Shown here piece by piece: positions 1-12,424 of a DNA stretch of 64,000 bases (positions are counted from its first letter, which is position 1; the number at the start of each line of letters is the position of its first letter). The notes under the pieces were generated by a model. That model was not told the origin of the DNA and searched no databases. It worked only from the letters and a program-made list of their open reading frames with translations. Location of the stretch: NCBI RefSeq assembly GCF_037893015.1, contig NC_133666.1:567333237-567397236 (forward strand), written 5' to 3'. This stretch comes from Macrotis lagotis (Eukaryota > Chordata > Mammalia > Peramelemorphia > Peramelidae). Both the position numbers and the translations under genes were made by a program.

Positions 1-690
1 CAATGACAGTCACTAATCAGTTCTGCTTGGCATTACTGCCACTATTATCATATTTAGAATCAAGCTGTCAGTAAAGTATAGCTAGTAGTATTAGGGGTTG
101 TTTTCTGGGTCACAGACTCTAAAGGGAACCACAGCTAAAGCTGTAACTAGGACAGGAAAATTGACATTCTCCCCCAAAGCACTGGAACTGAGGGGACACC
201 AACAGTAATCACATTCTCTCAGTATTTAGAAACAACTAAGTTTGAGTATATAGTTAGAATAACTTGTTAAAATTGGAAGCTAATAAATGGCTTGACTTCT
301 GTTTTGGTGACTTTCCACACTCCAGGGGAGCCCCTTTTAAGTCCTAATCTATCTTGTCCCTTCCACACTAATCTAGAAGCCAACAGTAACCTTGGGGTAT
401 CCTTCATTTTTGATTCTCAGAGGGTGGTATGATAGGGTCTCTGTGTACACCCATTAAACTGAATTTATCTAAATTAATTCTTCTATTATTTTTTTATCAG
501 GAATTTTTTTCTTTTTTTCACATCGGGGAATATTTTGTTGCACTGAGTTCTAAAATTTTGAGTTGAGGATTTAACCTGCAGTAAATAGGCTTAACTAGGA
601 GTCAGCAGAATAAATTATCCTAATTCACAAGTAGGGATATAAACTGTGTAACCTCTCAACATTTAGGGAACCACTGCCACTGTTTAATAA
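1..690. other. Anonymous AT-rich sequence
   Basis: No recognisable gene, exon or repeat family. The composition is AT-rich with short T-runs and no open frame of note. It may hold very old repeat relics that cannot be read by eye. Confidence 0.5.
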
Positions 691-691
691 C

Positions 692-880
692 TATTTTATA
701 AACATACAGCATTTAGAACTGGAAGATTATCTAGTTTAATCTTACTGTTTTACAGATAAGGAAATTTGAGACCCAGGAATGTGAAATAACTTGCCTAAAG
801 TCTCAAAGATAATAGTAGTAGAACTAGTCTTCAAAGCAGAGAACTCGGAGACTCGGTCTATACTTTTTTCTTCTAGACTG
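692..880 (-). repeat. MIR/THER-type SINE relic
   Basis: Read on the plus strand it shows the inverted MIR core: a 'tttacagataaggaaa' block, then 'acttgcctaaagtctca', the usual complement of the conserved MIR core and tRNA-related half. It is strongly diverged, so the edges are approximate. Confidence 0.7.
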
Positions 881-1261
881 TACTGACTTTTCTCTTTTTT
901 TCAGTGACTCTAATTTAAGGTTTAGATAGAAGAAAATTGAATTTCCTGTATTTTTTCAGGAACATAGAATGCTTCTAATCTATTCCCGCTACAGTGATTG
1001 TTTCTTCCCTTCCCATGGTCATAATGTTCCTTGCCTTAATCACTTTTCAAATGCCATCAAAAGTACAATTAAGTAGTTATTTTCCTCTAGACTACCTATC
1101 CAGGATAAAAAAACAAGATTGGACAGTTTTATAGCCCTTTTTTTTCCTCCTAGACTCTAAGACTCTAACCTCTGACTCATGGGTCATATTCATCTGATGT
1201 TGCCAAGGCAACTGCTGGCAGGATTCAAAATTCAATAAATCTAGTAGCTTTTTAGGGGTGA

Positions 1262-1352
1262 ATTAATTAAATGTTGGACCAAATATAGCCCACAAATAAT
1301 GTGATAAATATTCAAATCATCCTTGGCAATAAAAAGGTTTCCCACCCCTGTC
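1262..1352 (+). repeat. hAT-like DNA transposon end
   Basis: The segment ends in 'aaaggtttcccacccctg', the terminal-inverted-repeat type seen at the ends of Charlie-like hAT elements, and before it has 'atagcccaca'-like filler typical of those non-autonomous elements. Only one end is visible, and it could be another hAT subfamily. Confidence 0.45.
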
Positions 1353-1374
1353 TTAGAGGAATATCATCAAAAGC

Positions 1375-1530
1375 TTTTATGTTCAGGATGAAAAGTGGGT
1401 TGGAATCCTGGTAATGTCATTAACTTGTGTGATTTTTGGTAATCCATTAAATCTTTTTGAACATCACTTTTCTCATTTTCAATAAGAGGGACTTGAACTA
1501 AATAGTTTTCCTTCCAATCTCAATATACTT
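1375..1530 (+). repeat. MIR-related SINE relic
   Basis: A degraded sense-strand pattern: 'ttggaatcctgg' (tRNA-like half), 'tctcattttcaataag' (MIR core) and 'ttccttccaatctcaa' (tail). The edges are approximate. Confidence 0.5.
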
Positions 1531-1539
1531 GAGAAGCAA

Positions 1540-1785
1540 CATAAAGTGGTTGAAAGAAGACTGTATTTATATTTAGGAAATGTATGAGATCAAATGCCTA
1601 GTATGACACTAGCTAAATGACAATGAACATGGTCCTCTGAGTTTTAGTTTCCACATCTGAAAAATAGGGATATTAACATCTATGGCCTCACTGGATTTTT
1701 GGGAGGATCAAAGGAGAGAATGTATGCAGTGCTTTGCAAACCCTAAAGCACTTTAGAAAGGTCTTGTTGTTAATTGTTGTTGCAG
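1540..1785 (+). repeat. MIR/THER SINE
   Basis: A sense-strand MIR pattern runs almost end to end: 'ttagtttccacatctgaaaa', 'gggaggatcaaaggagag', then 'gtgctttgcaaaccctaaag' and a 'ttgttgttaattgttg' tail. It lies directly after another MIR-related relic in the same orientation. Confidence 0.75.
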
Positions 1786-2875
1786 TGAATTATTAGCCAG
1801 GTACACCTCCTCTGACTGTACTACATTTATTAATTATTTTTGGTCTCTGCGATTCTTGTTCCTTCCAGGACATCTTCATGCCTCACTCTTTGGGTCTTGG
1901 CTTGTTCTTGGGCTCTCTTCAAAAAGGCCATAATTTTGTGCTGCCATCTACTGGACTATGAAGGCATTGTTTTCCTGAAAACAATTGTTTTTCAGGAGGA
2001 AATCTCAAAATTAAAGAATTTTTGAGTTGTCAGGGTTCTTGGAAGTCTCAAGAATGCAGTTCAGTAAAAATACCATCCATATTTTATTTTTTCACATTTA
2101 CATAACTCTTTAAGGTAATGCAATCAATATTTTAAAAGACTCGGTCATCGCAACAGAATCCCAACTGACTATGTTTATTATTGCTTGACAGCCAGGACTG
2201 AGACTTGAGTCTCCTAATTCCAATTTCTATGTATCTGAGACTCAAGAAACTGTTAAATAATAAATTAAGTAGTAGTTTAAATAAGGAGGTTTGAACAAGT
2301 CACTATATTCCAAAAGTAGACCTCCTTCAACAAACCCACTGTGCTGGTCTCGAAGGAAACAGCCGAGAGTCCTTGCACATAAATTACTTAATTTGTTTTC
2401 TTAGCACATCTCCATGCAAGTAGCTCTTCCCACAGAGCTCTGCTAACTTCAAAGACGTGTCTCCACAGGGAAGAAGCATGTGAAGTGTGGAGAGAAAAAG
2501 AGAATGCAATCATGAGTCTAAAGGTTTTTATTTAGGATTTTTAATTATTGCCACTGTTAATATCTCAAAACTATCCTCATGTTTTAAAATCTATCCATTA
2601 CCTTCTGTAGCTGAGGTGGAGCAAATAATAATTACTTTGATTAGGTTCCTAATGTTCACTGTGCACTGTCTGATTATTTCCTTCCTTAAAAGAGACTGCA
2701 AATCTAGTCTCCTGAAAGGAATTCAATAAATTTGCCTCAAGTCCATAATCATTCATTAAAGATACATTCAAGGAGAGTTTTTCTGTTTTGGGAGACACAA
2801 AGATAATAGCAATATACATCCTGTTCTAAAGGAAAATGCAGAAGAACATGTATGCAAGTAACCATGATGCAATGA
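1786..2875. other. Anonymous sequence
   Basis: About 1.1 kb without a recognisable gene or repeat. The 61-residue frame near 1840 and the 80-residue frame near 2487 have no domain, and I treat them as chance frames. Confidence 0.45.
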
Positions 2876-2911
2876 TAATGAATGAATGAACAAATGATTG
2901 AATGAATGAAA
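2876..2911 (+). repeat. (AATG)n short tandem repeat
   Basis: Imperfect AATG/GAATGAAT units. They are followed up to about 2990 by 'gggctcattacatacagtga', which resembles the 'tattaagcgcttactatgtg' module common to L2/MIR-type repeats. Confidence 0.7.
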
Positions 2912-3150
2912 AGTCATTTATAAAGGGCTCATTACATACAGTGAGCCATGTGAAGTGCTGGCTGGAGATAACAAATGGAAACACAGAAGTTAAGGTTCAG
3001 GCAAAGTCTTAAGAGAAATTTGAGGAGAGATTTTTTTTTCAAGCTTAGGTAGTTCACTGAGAAGTTTTTTGGAAGTGGAAATTTTCCTAGTAGGAAAAGA
3101 TAGATTTGTATAGTCAGAGATAGGAAGAGCCCCATCTCTTTCTTTTTATC

Positions 3151-3300
3151 TAATTTTTAATTTTTGCAAGACAATGGGGTTAATTGACTTGCCTAAGGTC
3201 ACACAGATAGGCAATTATTAAGTGTCTGAGGTCAAATTTGAACTTGGGTCCTCCTGACTCCAGGGTTGGTACTCTATTCACTGAGCCACCTGGTTGTCCC
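3151..3300 (-). repeat. WSINE1-like tRNA-derived SINE
   Basis: A near full-length inverted copy. It starts with the complement of the A-rich tail ('tttttgcaagacaatggggt'), continues through 'ggcaattattaagtgtctga', and ends with the complement of the tRNA-like head ('ctattcactgagccacc'). Diverged from the copies elsewhere in the window. Confidence 0.85.
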
Positions 3301-4000
3301 TTCTCCTACTCTTTCTGAGAATGGTTGATGGTGATCAAGAATGTAGAGAAAGGAGTGGGGAGGATAGAAGGAGGATGAAGAATAGTTCACTTTGGCTGGA
3401 ACACAGAATATGTAAAGAAAATGATATGAAATAAGGATGAAAGTTTGTTGAAATCTGTGAAAGACCTTGAATATCAATATTTTAGGCTTTATTTACTAGA
3501 CAAATGGAGAATATGATCATAAAGGTATATTAGTTATATTACTTGGGAAACAAGACAAAGGATCATATCTTTATAATTCATAGATCATATGGACCAGATG
3601 CGATGCTTCATTTTATAGATGAGGAAATGAAGGTCTAGGGAGACTTGCTTAAATTCGTGAAAGTAATATGTATCAGCATCAGGATTTGAACTCTAGTCTT
3701 CTGACCCTAAAATTAGTACACTTTTTCATGTACCATATTGTCTAACTAGGATGGAAGAGGACAAAGAATGAAAAAAGTACAGTAGGAGGCTATTATATTA
3801 ATCTAAATAAGATGAGATGTAGCATTGACAAAAGGTTATTTCAATGGGAATGGAAAGGATAGATTAGATATGAGAAAATTATTTATTAAAGTTTAAGGGA
3901 CCTGATACCTGATGGGAGGTTAGGGATGAGAGAGGGAAGTGTGAGATAATTTCAAGGCTATAAATCAGGGTGAGCAGGACAATTGCAAGATTCATTGTTG
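3301..4000. other. Anonymous sequence with old repeat relics
   Basis: Holds an inverted MIR relic at about 3565-3740 ('cattttatagatgaggaaat') and a stretch at about 3785-3960 with 'taggaggctattatattaat', which resembles an ancient mammalian repeat module also seen near 11480-11540. No gene is recognised. Confidence 0.5.
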
Positions 4001-4004
4001 CATA

Positions 4005-4195
4005 GAAGAAAAAAGTATGGACCCTGACGTGGAGTCAGATAATCTGAGTTTCATTCTAAACTCATCTACTTACTAACTAGTCAATTAGGGAAAAATCAAT
4101 TAAGCAGTTTAGGTATCCTTTTCTTCAGCTATAAAATTAGGGGGTTGCCTGGAAGACTTCTAAGATCCTTTCCATCTATGTATGATCTCATGTAA
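4005..4195 (+). repeat. tRNA/MIR-type SINE relic
   Basis: 'gacgtggagtcagataatct' matches a degenerate tRNA-like SINE head. It is followed by 'tcagctataaaattag' (MIR-like core) and 'ttctaagatcctttccatct' (tail). Confidence 0.6.
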
Positions 4196-4214
4196 TAGGT
4201 TAAGTGAGGAAGAA

Positions 4215-5460
4215 AGACCTTGTTAGATCTCTTCTCAAACCTCTTACATTGCCTTCTTTCCTTCCCTCTCAACAAAAGACCTTATACTTTACTGTTTGTT
4301 TTTAACACTCATTTAAAAAATGAGTTTCAAATTCTCCTCTTCCCTCCAGAACTTCCCTTACCTTTTGAGAAAGCTCAGGAATATGATACTCATTTTATAC
4401 ATATATGCATATATATATATATATGAAATCATGTAAATATTTCCATATTCACCACATTGGAAAAAAACAAGAAAAATGAAGTAAAACGCAACATACTTCA
4501 ATCTGCACTCAGAATTTATTCATTATTTCTCCGGAGATGAATAGAACTTTTATCATAAGTCCTTTGGAATTATTGTGGATAATAATATTAATTATATTAT
4601 TAATTATTAATTAATATTATGGATGATATTAATACTGATCAGAGTAGCTAAGTCAGATAGTTGATCACTATTGTTGTTATAGTATACAATATTTTCCTGG
4701 TTCTATGCACTTCATTTTGCATCAATTCATGTGAGTCTTCTACGTTTTTTCTGAAGCCATTCCCCTTATCATTTTATATAGCACAATAATATTCCATCAT
4801 AAATGTATACCACAACTTGTTCAGCCATTCCTCAGTTGATGAACATTCACTCAATTTCCAGTTATTTGTCACCACAAAAGAGTTGCTATATATGTATCTG
4901 TGTGTGTGTATCTGTGTGTATCTCTGTGCTTGTGCACCCTTCCTTTTTTCTTTGATCTCTGGGGTACAGCTCAAAGACCTAGGTTAAAGCATAGTTCCTG
5001 TTTCCCAGAATTGTTGGATTAGTTCACACCTTTACTAATAGTGTATTAATTTTATGTTTTGTCCATATCTAGCATTTGTCATTTTTATTTTCTGTCATGT
5101 TAGGTATGAGGGGGGGTACCTCAGAATGTTTTAAATTTGTATTTATAATTATGCATAGTTTGTGTTAATTATGTTAATTATTTTTCATATGATTATTGAT
5201 AGCTTTGATATCTTCTGAAAATATTTATTCAAGTTCTTTGATAATTTATCAATTGGGGAATGGCTTCTATTTTCATAAATTTGATTTAATTTCCTATATA
5301 TTTGAGAAATGAGATCTTTATCAGAGAAACTTGCTATAAATTTCACCTTCCCCAACCCAGTTGTTTTCTTTTTTGCTTTCTTCTAATTTTGACTGCTTTG
5401 GTTTTGTTTGTGCAAAAACTTTAAAATTTCATATAATAAAAATCCATTTTACCTCAGATG
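4215..5460 (-). mobile_element. L1 LINE, 3' fragment (ORF2 C-terminus and 3' UTR)
   Basis: A minus-strand frame at 4774-4974 ends in EEWLNKLWYTFMMEYYCAI, clearly the L1 ORF2 C-terminal block (human L1 has LWYIYTMEYY at this place). Further ORF2 sequence runs up to about 5460 with frameshifts and stops. The 3' UTR occupies about 4215-4770 and contains a short (TA)n at 4409-4424 and duplicated 'attaatta' runs near 4590. The element is 5'-truncated and has no coding capacity. The same 3' UTR modules recur near 30.6, 33.5, 48.0-48.5 and 58.4-58.7 kb. Confidence 0.85.
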
Positions 5461-5539
5461 AAAATCCTCTCATTAATTATCATCTCTGTATAGATGACTA
5501 TCAAAGTAGTGTGCTCTTTCTGATTCTCAATACACACAG

Positions 5540-5582
5540 ATACACAGACAGACAGACAGACAGACAGACACACACACACACA
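5540..5582 (+). repeat. Compound microsatellite (GACA)n(CA)n
   Basis: About six ACAG/GACA units run straight into a CA tract. The frame that crosses it (5361-5630) is therefore partly microsatellite translation. Confidence 0.9.
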
Positions 5583-5689
5583 AACTATATTTCTCTCTGT
5601 CCTTCTTTCTTTTGGCCCATATCACCATGATGCCTCATAGTCATGAAGACATATCTAAACCTAGATCATTTTACTTCTCCCTTTTAAAG

Positions 5690-6212
5690 CTGCTCTTTCT
5701 TATTTCTTCCTCTAAGTCTGGCAAGAACACCTACAACATTCTCAAAAAACTCCAGTGGTGACTTGTTGCTTCTTGGATAAAAATGTCAACGTTTTATCTT
5801 GGTATTTCAAGACTTTTAAAAAATGTGACTTCAGGCTCTCTCTCTACTAACTTAGTTCCAATTATACCACTCTCATGCTCCATAAGATTTACTTTTTGTA
5901 CCTTACACTTGACATTCTATTTCCTCTTTTTGTACCTTTATTCAGGCTGTTTCCTATTCTTGGAATGTACTTTTTACTCCTTCCTGTCTTTTGGAACACA
6001 TTTAACTTACTTCAAGGCTAGGCTCCTAAGTTCTTAGAACTCTCATTTTTCAAATTATCTTATATTAACTTATAGTGTTTTTAAAATTTTTTATTAGTTG
6101 AGTATGATTAATATCTGGGCCCAAAGTTGCATTATATGTTTTTTTAATCCTAAGTACTTAGTACAGTGACTAGCATGCACTCAATAATATTTCGTTGAAT
6201 TGTATATTGAGT
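5690..6212 (+). repeat. L2 LINE 3' relic
   Basis: The order of modules matches the L2 3' region on the plus strand: 'aaactccagtggtgac', 'tgacattctatttcctc', 'ttcctattcttggaatgtac', 'ttacttcaaggctag', and the end module 'cctaagtacttagtacagtg' with 'actcaataatatttcgttga'. Diverged, as expected for an ancient element. Confidence 0.7.
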
Positions 6213-7990
6213 AAATCAAGGCAAGAAAAAACTTAAATAAATAATATCATTTGTTTCATTTTGGTAAATTTTAATTAAATAAACTAAAATGAAATTATTT
6301 TATTAGTTTGGCTCATAAAGTATAAAGACACTGTTCCGCTAGTTAGACTTTACTGTTTTAAATTAAAATTTTAGTTTAGTTGTGGATAAAAACAAAAAAG
6401 AACACCAGAAAAGTTATTAATACAGCATATTGGGTCTCCATTCTTTTTCCTATTATTAAGAAACATGAATCAAAGTAAAAATTGTCTTTATTTTCCTTGA
6501 TCTAAATTCCTTTCCTTATTATAATACAAAACAATAAATATTTCTATCAAAATTTAAAATTAAATGGGCATAAAACAACTTCAAGTGTTCTTTTAAGAAT
6601 TAAAAAAAAACAAGTATCAGATATCTTTAGTGTTTAATCTAATGCAACTTGGAGTCTAACAGGCTCCAAATTATAACATTTTCTTTTTATCAGGAGACAT
6701 CCATATTTCTGCCTCAAAAATATGATTATTTGATGTCTTCTTTGATAAAAGTAGGATGATTGTTTCGGTTAGTGAAAGAAGAAAAGGTTGACAGCAGGCT
6801 TAGGGTCATATACCTCTGGCTCTGGCCCTTCAATGCAAATCTGCATTTGATATTCAAGGGCTTTCTCCATCATTTTATTCCCATAAGAAGACACTATAAT
6901 TTCCAAAGATAGGAAACAGTATTTATGATGAAACTAGAATGAACTGGAGAATATTGGTAATATTCTCCATGTGATAAATGTTGGTAAATTTGTCTTTGTA
7001 GTTTGTCAGCACACACTTCCAGAGCTCTGAACAGAAATTCTCAAGCCAACTAGGACATACCAAATGTATTGTATTAATTAATTGTAGCAGGCTTTCGAGA
7101 TGACTAATAAATATTGTAAGTTCTTTGACTTCATAGTTTACTTATTTGTATGTTAAGTTTCAAGCACTGGAAAATACCATTTTTTTAATATAATTCCTCA
7201 AATGGGAGGTTTACAGTTTTCTATGTCATTTGTGTAAATGAGGCCACTCTCCTTGAAACTTTTAAGCATTGTGCTATCACCATTTAGTCTGATTCAAATG
7301 AAGTCTACCTCCTTTGAATTCCTTTCTGCATTTCTGAATAAATCATTTAGAGGACCATACAAGGTCCCATTATTTATCTTCTCTCTGTCTTTTTTTAATT
7401 ATAGAAACTCTCCATTCTTTTAAAGTGATGCTGCCAGCTTGAAGAAGGGATCTCATATTTCAATAAGGATCAAGATGTGGGATACATTTTTAAATTAGAG
7501 TCCTCAAGTAACCCTGGTGACAGCTGTCACTAGGCCTTGTTATTCTCTCACTGACCATGTCTTTGAGATACCACAATACCAATCTGGAAAGAGCTAGAGG
7601 AGGGTCTTACTTGCTCTCTTTCTGTGATGAACCAATTGGATTCCATTTGGTTTCTTAGGAATGGTTGAACATTTTTTTCAAAATCTCTGGAAGAGTTTTC
7701 AAGTGGTAGAGAAGAATAGCAATATTTTGATACAAGGTGTATGTAAAAAATATTATGGAAGCCTGTATTTTTAAGCATGTCCTTAGCTGCTTGCTCCAAA
7801 TGATGACTAAGATACTGTACTAAAATTAGAAAAATCATTTCCTGCCTAAGGAAATTTATTTGGATGTTAGAACTAGTGCCATCACCCATGAAACCCATGG
7901 GTTTCACTCCTAATATCTAAACCAAGTTCTAATAAAGAATGATGCTGGTATGTTATAGCATTTCTCTCAGGCATCTTTTAAATCCAATAA
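6213..7990. other. Anonymous AT-rich sequence with one unexplained ORF
   Basis: No repeat family is recognised. On the minus strand, codons stay open from about 7916 down to 7548 (about 122 codons; the first start-like codon is GTG at 7907, with ATG codons three and six codons further on). The predicted product is rich in Ser near its C-terminus and has no domain, signal peptide or membrane segment that I recognise. It could be a decayed exon or chance; no splice signals decide this. Confidence 0.4.
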
Positions 7991-7994
7991 GTTA

Positions 7995-8225
7995 ATATTG
8001 TTGCTTGGTCTTTTCAGTCATGTCAGGTTTTCTTGGAAAAGATGCCTAAGTAGTTTGCCATTTTCTTCTCCTTTCCTTCTCATTTTACAGATGAGGAAAC
8101 TAGAGGCAAACAGGGTTCAGTAACTTTCCTAGGGTCACATAGCTACTAAGAATATGAAGGAAGATTTTAACTCGCAAAGATGAGTCTTTCTGACTGCAGG
8201 CCCAATATTCTATCCACCATGCCAC
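7995..8225 (-). repeat. Core-SINE, marsupial 'ttcagtcatgtc' type
   Basis: An inverted copy of a SINE with a distinctive end 'ttttcagtcatgtcaggttt', a central 'ttttacagatgaggaaac' core, then 'tagggtcacatagctact' and the tRNA-like head complement 'tctatccaccatgccacc'. A second member lies at 12425-12672. Confidence 0.8.
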
Positions 8226-9305
8226 CTAATATATGGCAACTCAGTTCTTTTCACAGAGTTTATAAAAATTTCTAGGTAACCAATGTTTATATGTATGGAC
8301 CCATCAATAAATAGAGAAAAATATAGTGCCTGCTGAATAGTAGCAATCAGTACCCACTCCAGAATTCTTTCAATGACATCTATGAATTCCTTACATTTAA
8401 CTTAAATCAGATGAATTTGGCCCAAATCCATGCCATAACAGACTTCTAGCTTAGCAACATGAGTAAAAATATGAGAGAAAAGGCAATTTCCAGCTTAGTC
8501 ATGGTATATGCAATGTCAGATAACTTGGCAGCTTTTTTCCTTTCATTTGCCTCAATATTTGTAAGTGATCCAAGAAAGTGGAGGCAGGGTTTTCCAAATT
8601 GATAGTTCTTAGGTGCATTTCACTTCAAAAGTTCTGATTCACATTGTTCCTTTTCTAGAGAGGATCCAATAATACCACTGATAAAGTATAACATTAACAT
8701 TTCACATCACCCTAATTTAAACCTCATTTTATATACATGGAACAATAAATTCTATTTATCATTGTCCCTTTGCCATATTTGTACTACAGCCATTTATTGG
8801 TACTATTCACTTCTGCCTATCATTTTTAAATCATCCCCACACTGAGTATTTTGTTGACTTTCTTTTCTAACCCTGAACTCCACTCAGTTTTATTCTCTCC
8901 CAAGGTTTAATAGCCTCTTCCCAGAACTTATAACTATCTATGATCTAGTCTGCTGCCAAGGACAGAAAAAAATGAAGAATATCAGTTGGATTAGAAATAC
9001 TATCTTGTAGGATTGCTTTTCAATCAGTTCTCAGACTTCTTTTATAGAAGTCTAAGTTCTGTAGTCATGTAAAACAAACTTTTGAGAAAACAATAGCACT
9101 TATAAACATTAATTTTGCTTACCATACCAATTAAACATTCATTCTGTAAAAAGAATATCTGGCCTTAAGGCAATGATTAAATGATTTTTAAAATACAGAT
9201 AATTTTGAGTTATATTTTGGTGGTGTTCATCCAAATTGACTTCTCAGAATGAAAACAAAGGAAAAATTTTACTCTAATTTTGAATTTATTTACAGAATTA
9301 GAAAT
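8226..9305. other. Anonymous sequence
   Basis: About 1.1 kb with no recognisable gene or repeat. Short T-rich and pyrimidine-rich patches only. Confidence 0.45.
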
Positions 9306-9314
9306 AATTTTATG

Positions 9315-9467
9315 GGGTTTTTTAGGTTTTTGCAAGGCAAATGGGATTAAGTGGCTTGTCCAAGGCCACACAGCTAGGTAATTATTAAGTGTCTGAGACC
9401 GGATTTGAACTAAGCAACTCCTGACCCTAGGGCCAGTGCTCTATTCACTGCACCACCTAACTGCCCC
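9315..9467 (-). repeat. WSINE1-like SINE with target-site duplication
   Basis: A full inverted copy, flanked by a perfect 9-bp duplication AATTTTATG at 9306-9314 and 9469-9477. This supports L1-type insertion and fixes its limits. Confidence 0.92.
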
Positions 9468-9477
9468 GAATTTTATG

Positions 9478-10795
9478 TTTTTAAGTGAGGTAAATGTTCC
9501 AGGTATAATTGGGAAACTAGAATTATTAAGTATTTTTGAAAGGCATAATTTCTTTCAGGCTCTTCCCATTTCCTGACTGCAGAAATACAGATTGATCCAT
9601 CAGAGGATATTCTGGAGAATAGTTTCTCCTTGATATAATAATGTACTATCATGCCAGGAAATGCATTATTCTTAATCTTAACCAGTACCATGAAAATCAT
9701 ATATCAAAATTAAGTTGGAAAGGAATACCTCATGTTTGTACCTAGAAGTCATTTAATAAATGGTATTAAAAGAATGAAGGTTTTAGATATGATCTCAGCA
9801 ATGAGTGCCTATCAAATGATTAATCTGATCAATCTAATGAGAAAATTTCATCACATTAGAATGTATATTACATAGCTCAATGTGTCCTGTATGCTTCACT
9901 TGACTTACAAATAGATCAAGGATGGAAGAATTATATTACATTTCCCTCCTGTAGTTTAAGTATTCTCCTATGATCATATATTCATTGATTTGTCCAATTT
10001 CACTCAGCTAGTAAGTGTCAGAGGTGGAATTTGTACACAGAGCATCCTGATTATAAGTTCAACATTCCACATATGACACCACTTGTCCTCTTGATTCTTT
10101 CCCCTCCCACCTCATTCCACATTGTGTAACAATGATTATTCCATATCTCTTGTCATATGAGTCTTGATTTCTTCACTAATTTTTTTCTCTTTGCCCAGAA
10201 ATGTGATCAGATGCCCAGAAAAAATCACAAAGCAAAACCAAAAAAACCTTTCCTTTCACCCCATTATTCCCTCAAATTGCAATTCCATCTTTTACCTCTC
10301 TTGAACTGACAAATTTCTGTTTACTTTTGCTTCCTTCCCCTGATCTTCCTCATCCATTCATTCTTTAACACTTATTTGGATGTTTCACTTCTGCCTATAT
10401 CATTCTATTGGAACTGAATTCTTGAAGGCTGAATTTCTGAATCGGATTGTTAAAATCCTCATTTTTCCCAACATCTTGTAATACTTGACTACAAACTCCT
10501 TAACACTCTCTTTGAACCTTTTAAATCATGTCTTCGTCTCTTTTGATTCCATTTCCTTTTTTGTTTCCTAGCTAGAGATTTTCCCCAATATTATGTCCTC
10601 AATATACTTTTCTTCTCTTTCTACATGCTCCCTCTTAGAGACCTTATCTTTTTACAACACTGCAATGATTACCTATATGCATTTTGAGTCATCCTTTCTA
10701 TCCTCAGCTCCAGCCCACCATGTCTAAATTCCAGTTTAGATATGGTCACTCACATTTAATCACATTTAAGATGGATTTGATTTCTACTGTTCCAT
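9478..10795. other. Anonymous sequence
   Basis: Contains a weak inverted MIR-like stretch at about 9985-10090 ('cactcagctagtaagtgtca'). The rest (10095-10795) is pyrimidine-biased with no family or gene that I can name. The minus-strand frame at 9473-9700 partly overlaps the SINE end and is not supported. Confidence 0.45.
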
Positions 10796-10799
10796 TTTA

Positions 10800-11560
10800 A
10801 TCAAACAAACAATCATTAAACTTTGATTAAGCATTTGCTACGTACCAGGTACTGTGCTAGTAAAGATGCTAAGATACAAATGAAAGAGTCTTCAAGGAGC
10901 TTAAAAAAAGACAATTTGTACACATACAACTCTATATAAGATATAGACAAAATAAATACAAGATAATTTTGAGGAGATTGGCACTAATTAGGAGCATCAA
11001 GAAAGATTCATGTATAAGATGTTTCTTCTACATGATAAAGAATCAGGATTCTTAGAGGTGTAATTAAGGAGGTGGTACTTTACAGGTATAGAGGATACTT
11101 AATATAAAGTTGTAGAAATGGGAGATGGGTGGAGAATTACAAGAAAAAATTGGTTAGATTGGACCAAAATCTGTATAAAGGGGATTAATATAATAAGACT
11201 AGAAATAGAAAGATAGATCAGAGGAAAGGGATTTAAAAGGAAAATGGAATAAAATTGTGAATCCCTTAAGAGATTGTTTTTTTCTTACTTTATATCCCTA
11301 GCATTTAGCAAAGTATATAGTGCACAGTAGGATCTTAATAATACTAGTTGACTGACTAACTTGTTTTTTAACCTGGAAGTAATATGGAGTCAGTGTTTAC
11401 TTGGAATGGGTGTGACTTGATGAGACCTGAACTTTAGAAAAATTTTTTTGGCAGCTCTGTGGATGATGTATTGCAGTGGGAAGAAACTTGAGGCATGAAA
11501 ACTAATTAGGAGTCTTACAATTGTCTAAGTAAGGGAAGGCCAAATCTACCTACAGTCTGA
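10800..11560 (+). repeat. Mosaic of ancient mammalian repeat modules
   Basis: Starts with 'attaagcatttgctacgtac' and 'caaggagctta', modules typical of old L2/MIR-linked repeats. Around 11270-11350 it has an L2-like 3' end ('catttagcaaagtatatagt'). At 11440-11540 'ggcagctctgtggatgatgt' and 'taattaggagtcttacaatt' match a module conserved among mammals. Family names are uncertain. Confidence 0.45.
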
Positions 11561-11919
11561 TTTTAAATGAGCTAAAATGTTTTTTACATTTTGAAATATA
11601 AAATGTAAAAAGCACTCCTAAATCAAAGGCCATACAAAAATAGCTGGCTAAAGACCAGCTGGTCTAGGTCAATGGTCTCCAAAATGCAGACAGAGAATGA
11701 TGAACAAGAAAAGGAGAATGAGAGTGACCGTGCTAGTAGCAATAGAAACAAGAAAGAACAATGTCATGAAAATCTTGAGATGGAAATATGTAGGAGAAGA
11801 TGGGGATCAATAATAACAATTACTCTAGAAGGTTCAAAAAAGATTATGGAAAAAAGTCATCAGATTTAATATAATTGATAACTTTGAAGATCTTATTTTT
11901 GTAGAATTTTAGATTTAAT
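11561..11919. other. Anonymous sequence
   Basis: Nothing recognised. The 65-residue frame at 11672 is Lys/Glu/Asn-rich and has no domain; I treat it as chance. Confidence 0.4.
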
Positions 11920-12045
11920 GTTGGATCTTATATTTACAGATAAGAAAACTGAGGCATAGAGAGGCTAAATGAGTTTCGCAGTGTAACACAGTAAATAATT
12001 GTCTCAAATGGGATTCAAACTCTCTTCCTAATTCATGTCCAAAAA
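11920..12045 (-). repeat. MIR relic
   Basis: 'atttacagataagaaaactg' followed by 'aggcatagagaggctaaa' is the complement of the MIR core and tRNA-derived half. Confidence 0.75.
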
Positions 12046-12184
12046 ATATCAGAAGCCAGAATATAGAGGATTTAGAAGAGAGAGGAGAGGTAGAGGCAAT
12101 GAGTGCAAGCACATCTCCCTTTATTAATGTTAATTAGAAGATCAGCCCAGATGGACATAGTATAAGGATAGGGACTTTAATATT

Positions 12185-12385
12185 TCATTGATGTTTGGAA
12201 CTCTTGGTTGAGGAGGATCCCTCTACCAATGTAGGTCATAGTTTGCAAATTATAGTCTTAAAAAGAATTGCTTGGAGGAATAAGAAGTTGTGATTTGCCT
12301 AGAACCATATAGCCAGTGATTGTCAGAGGTAGGTTTTAGATCCAAGACTTACAGGTTTCAAGCTAGCTTTCTATTATATTTTACT
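12185..12385 (-). repeat. MIR relic
   Basis: A weak inverted MIR pattern: 'ttgcaaattatagtctta' (tail complement), 'gatttgcctagaaccatata' and 'ggttttagatccaagactta'. Confidence 0.55.
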
Positions 12386-12424
12386 GCATGGTATGTTTAA
12401 TAGTTTTATATTATGTTCTTATAA

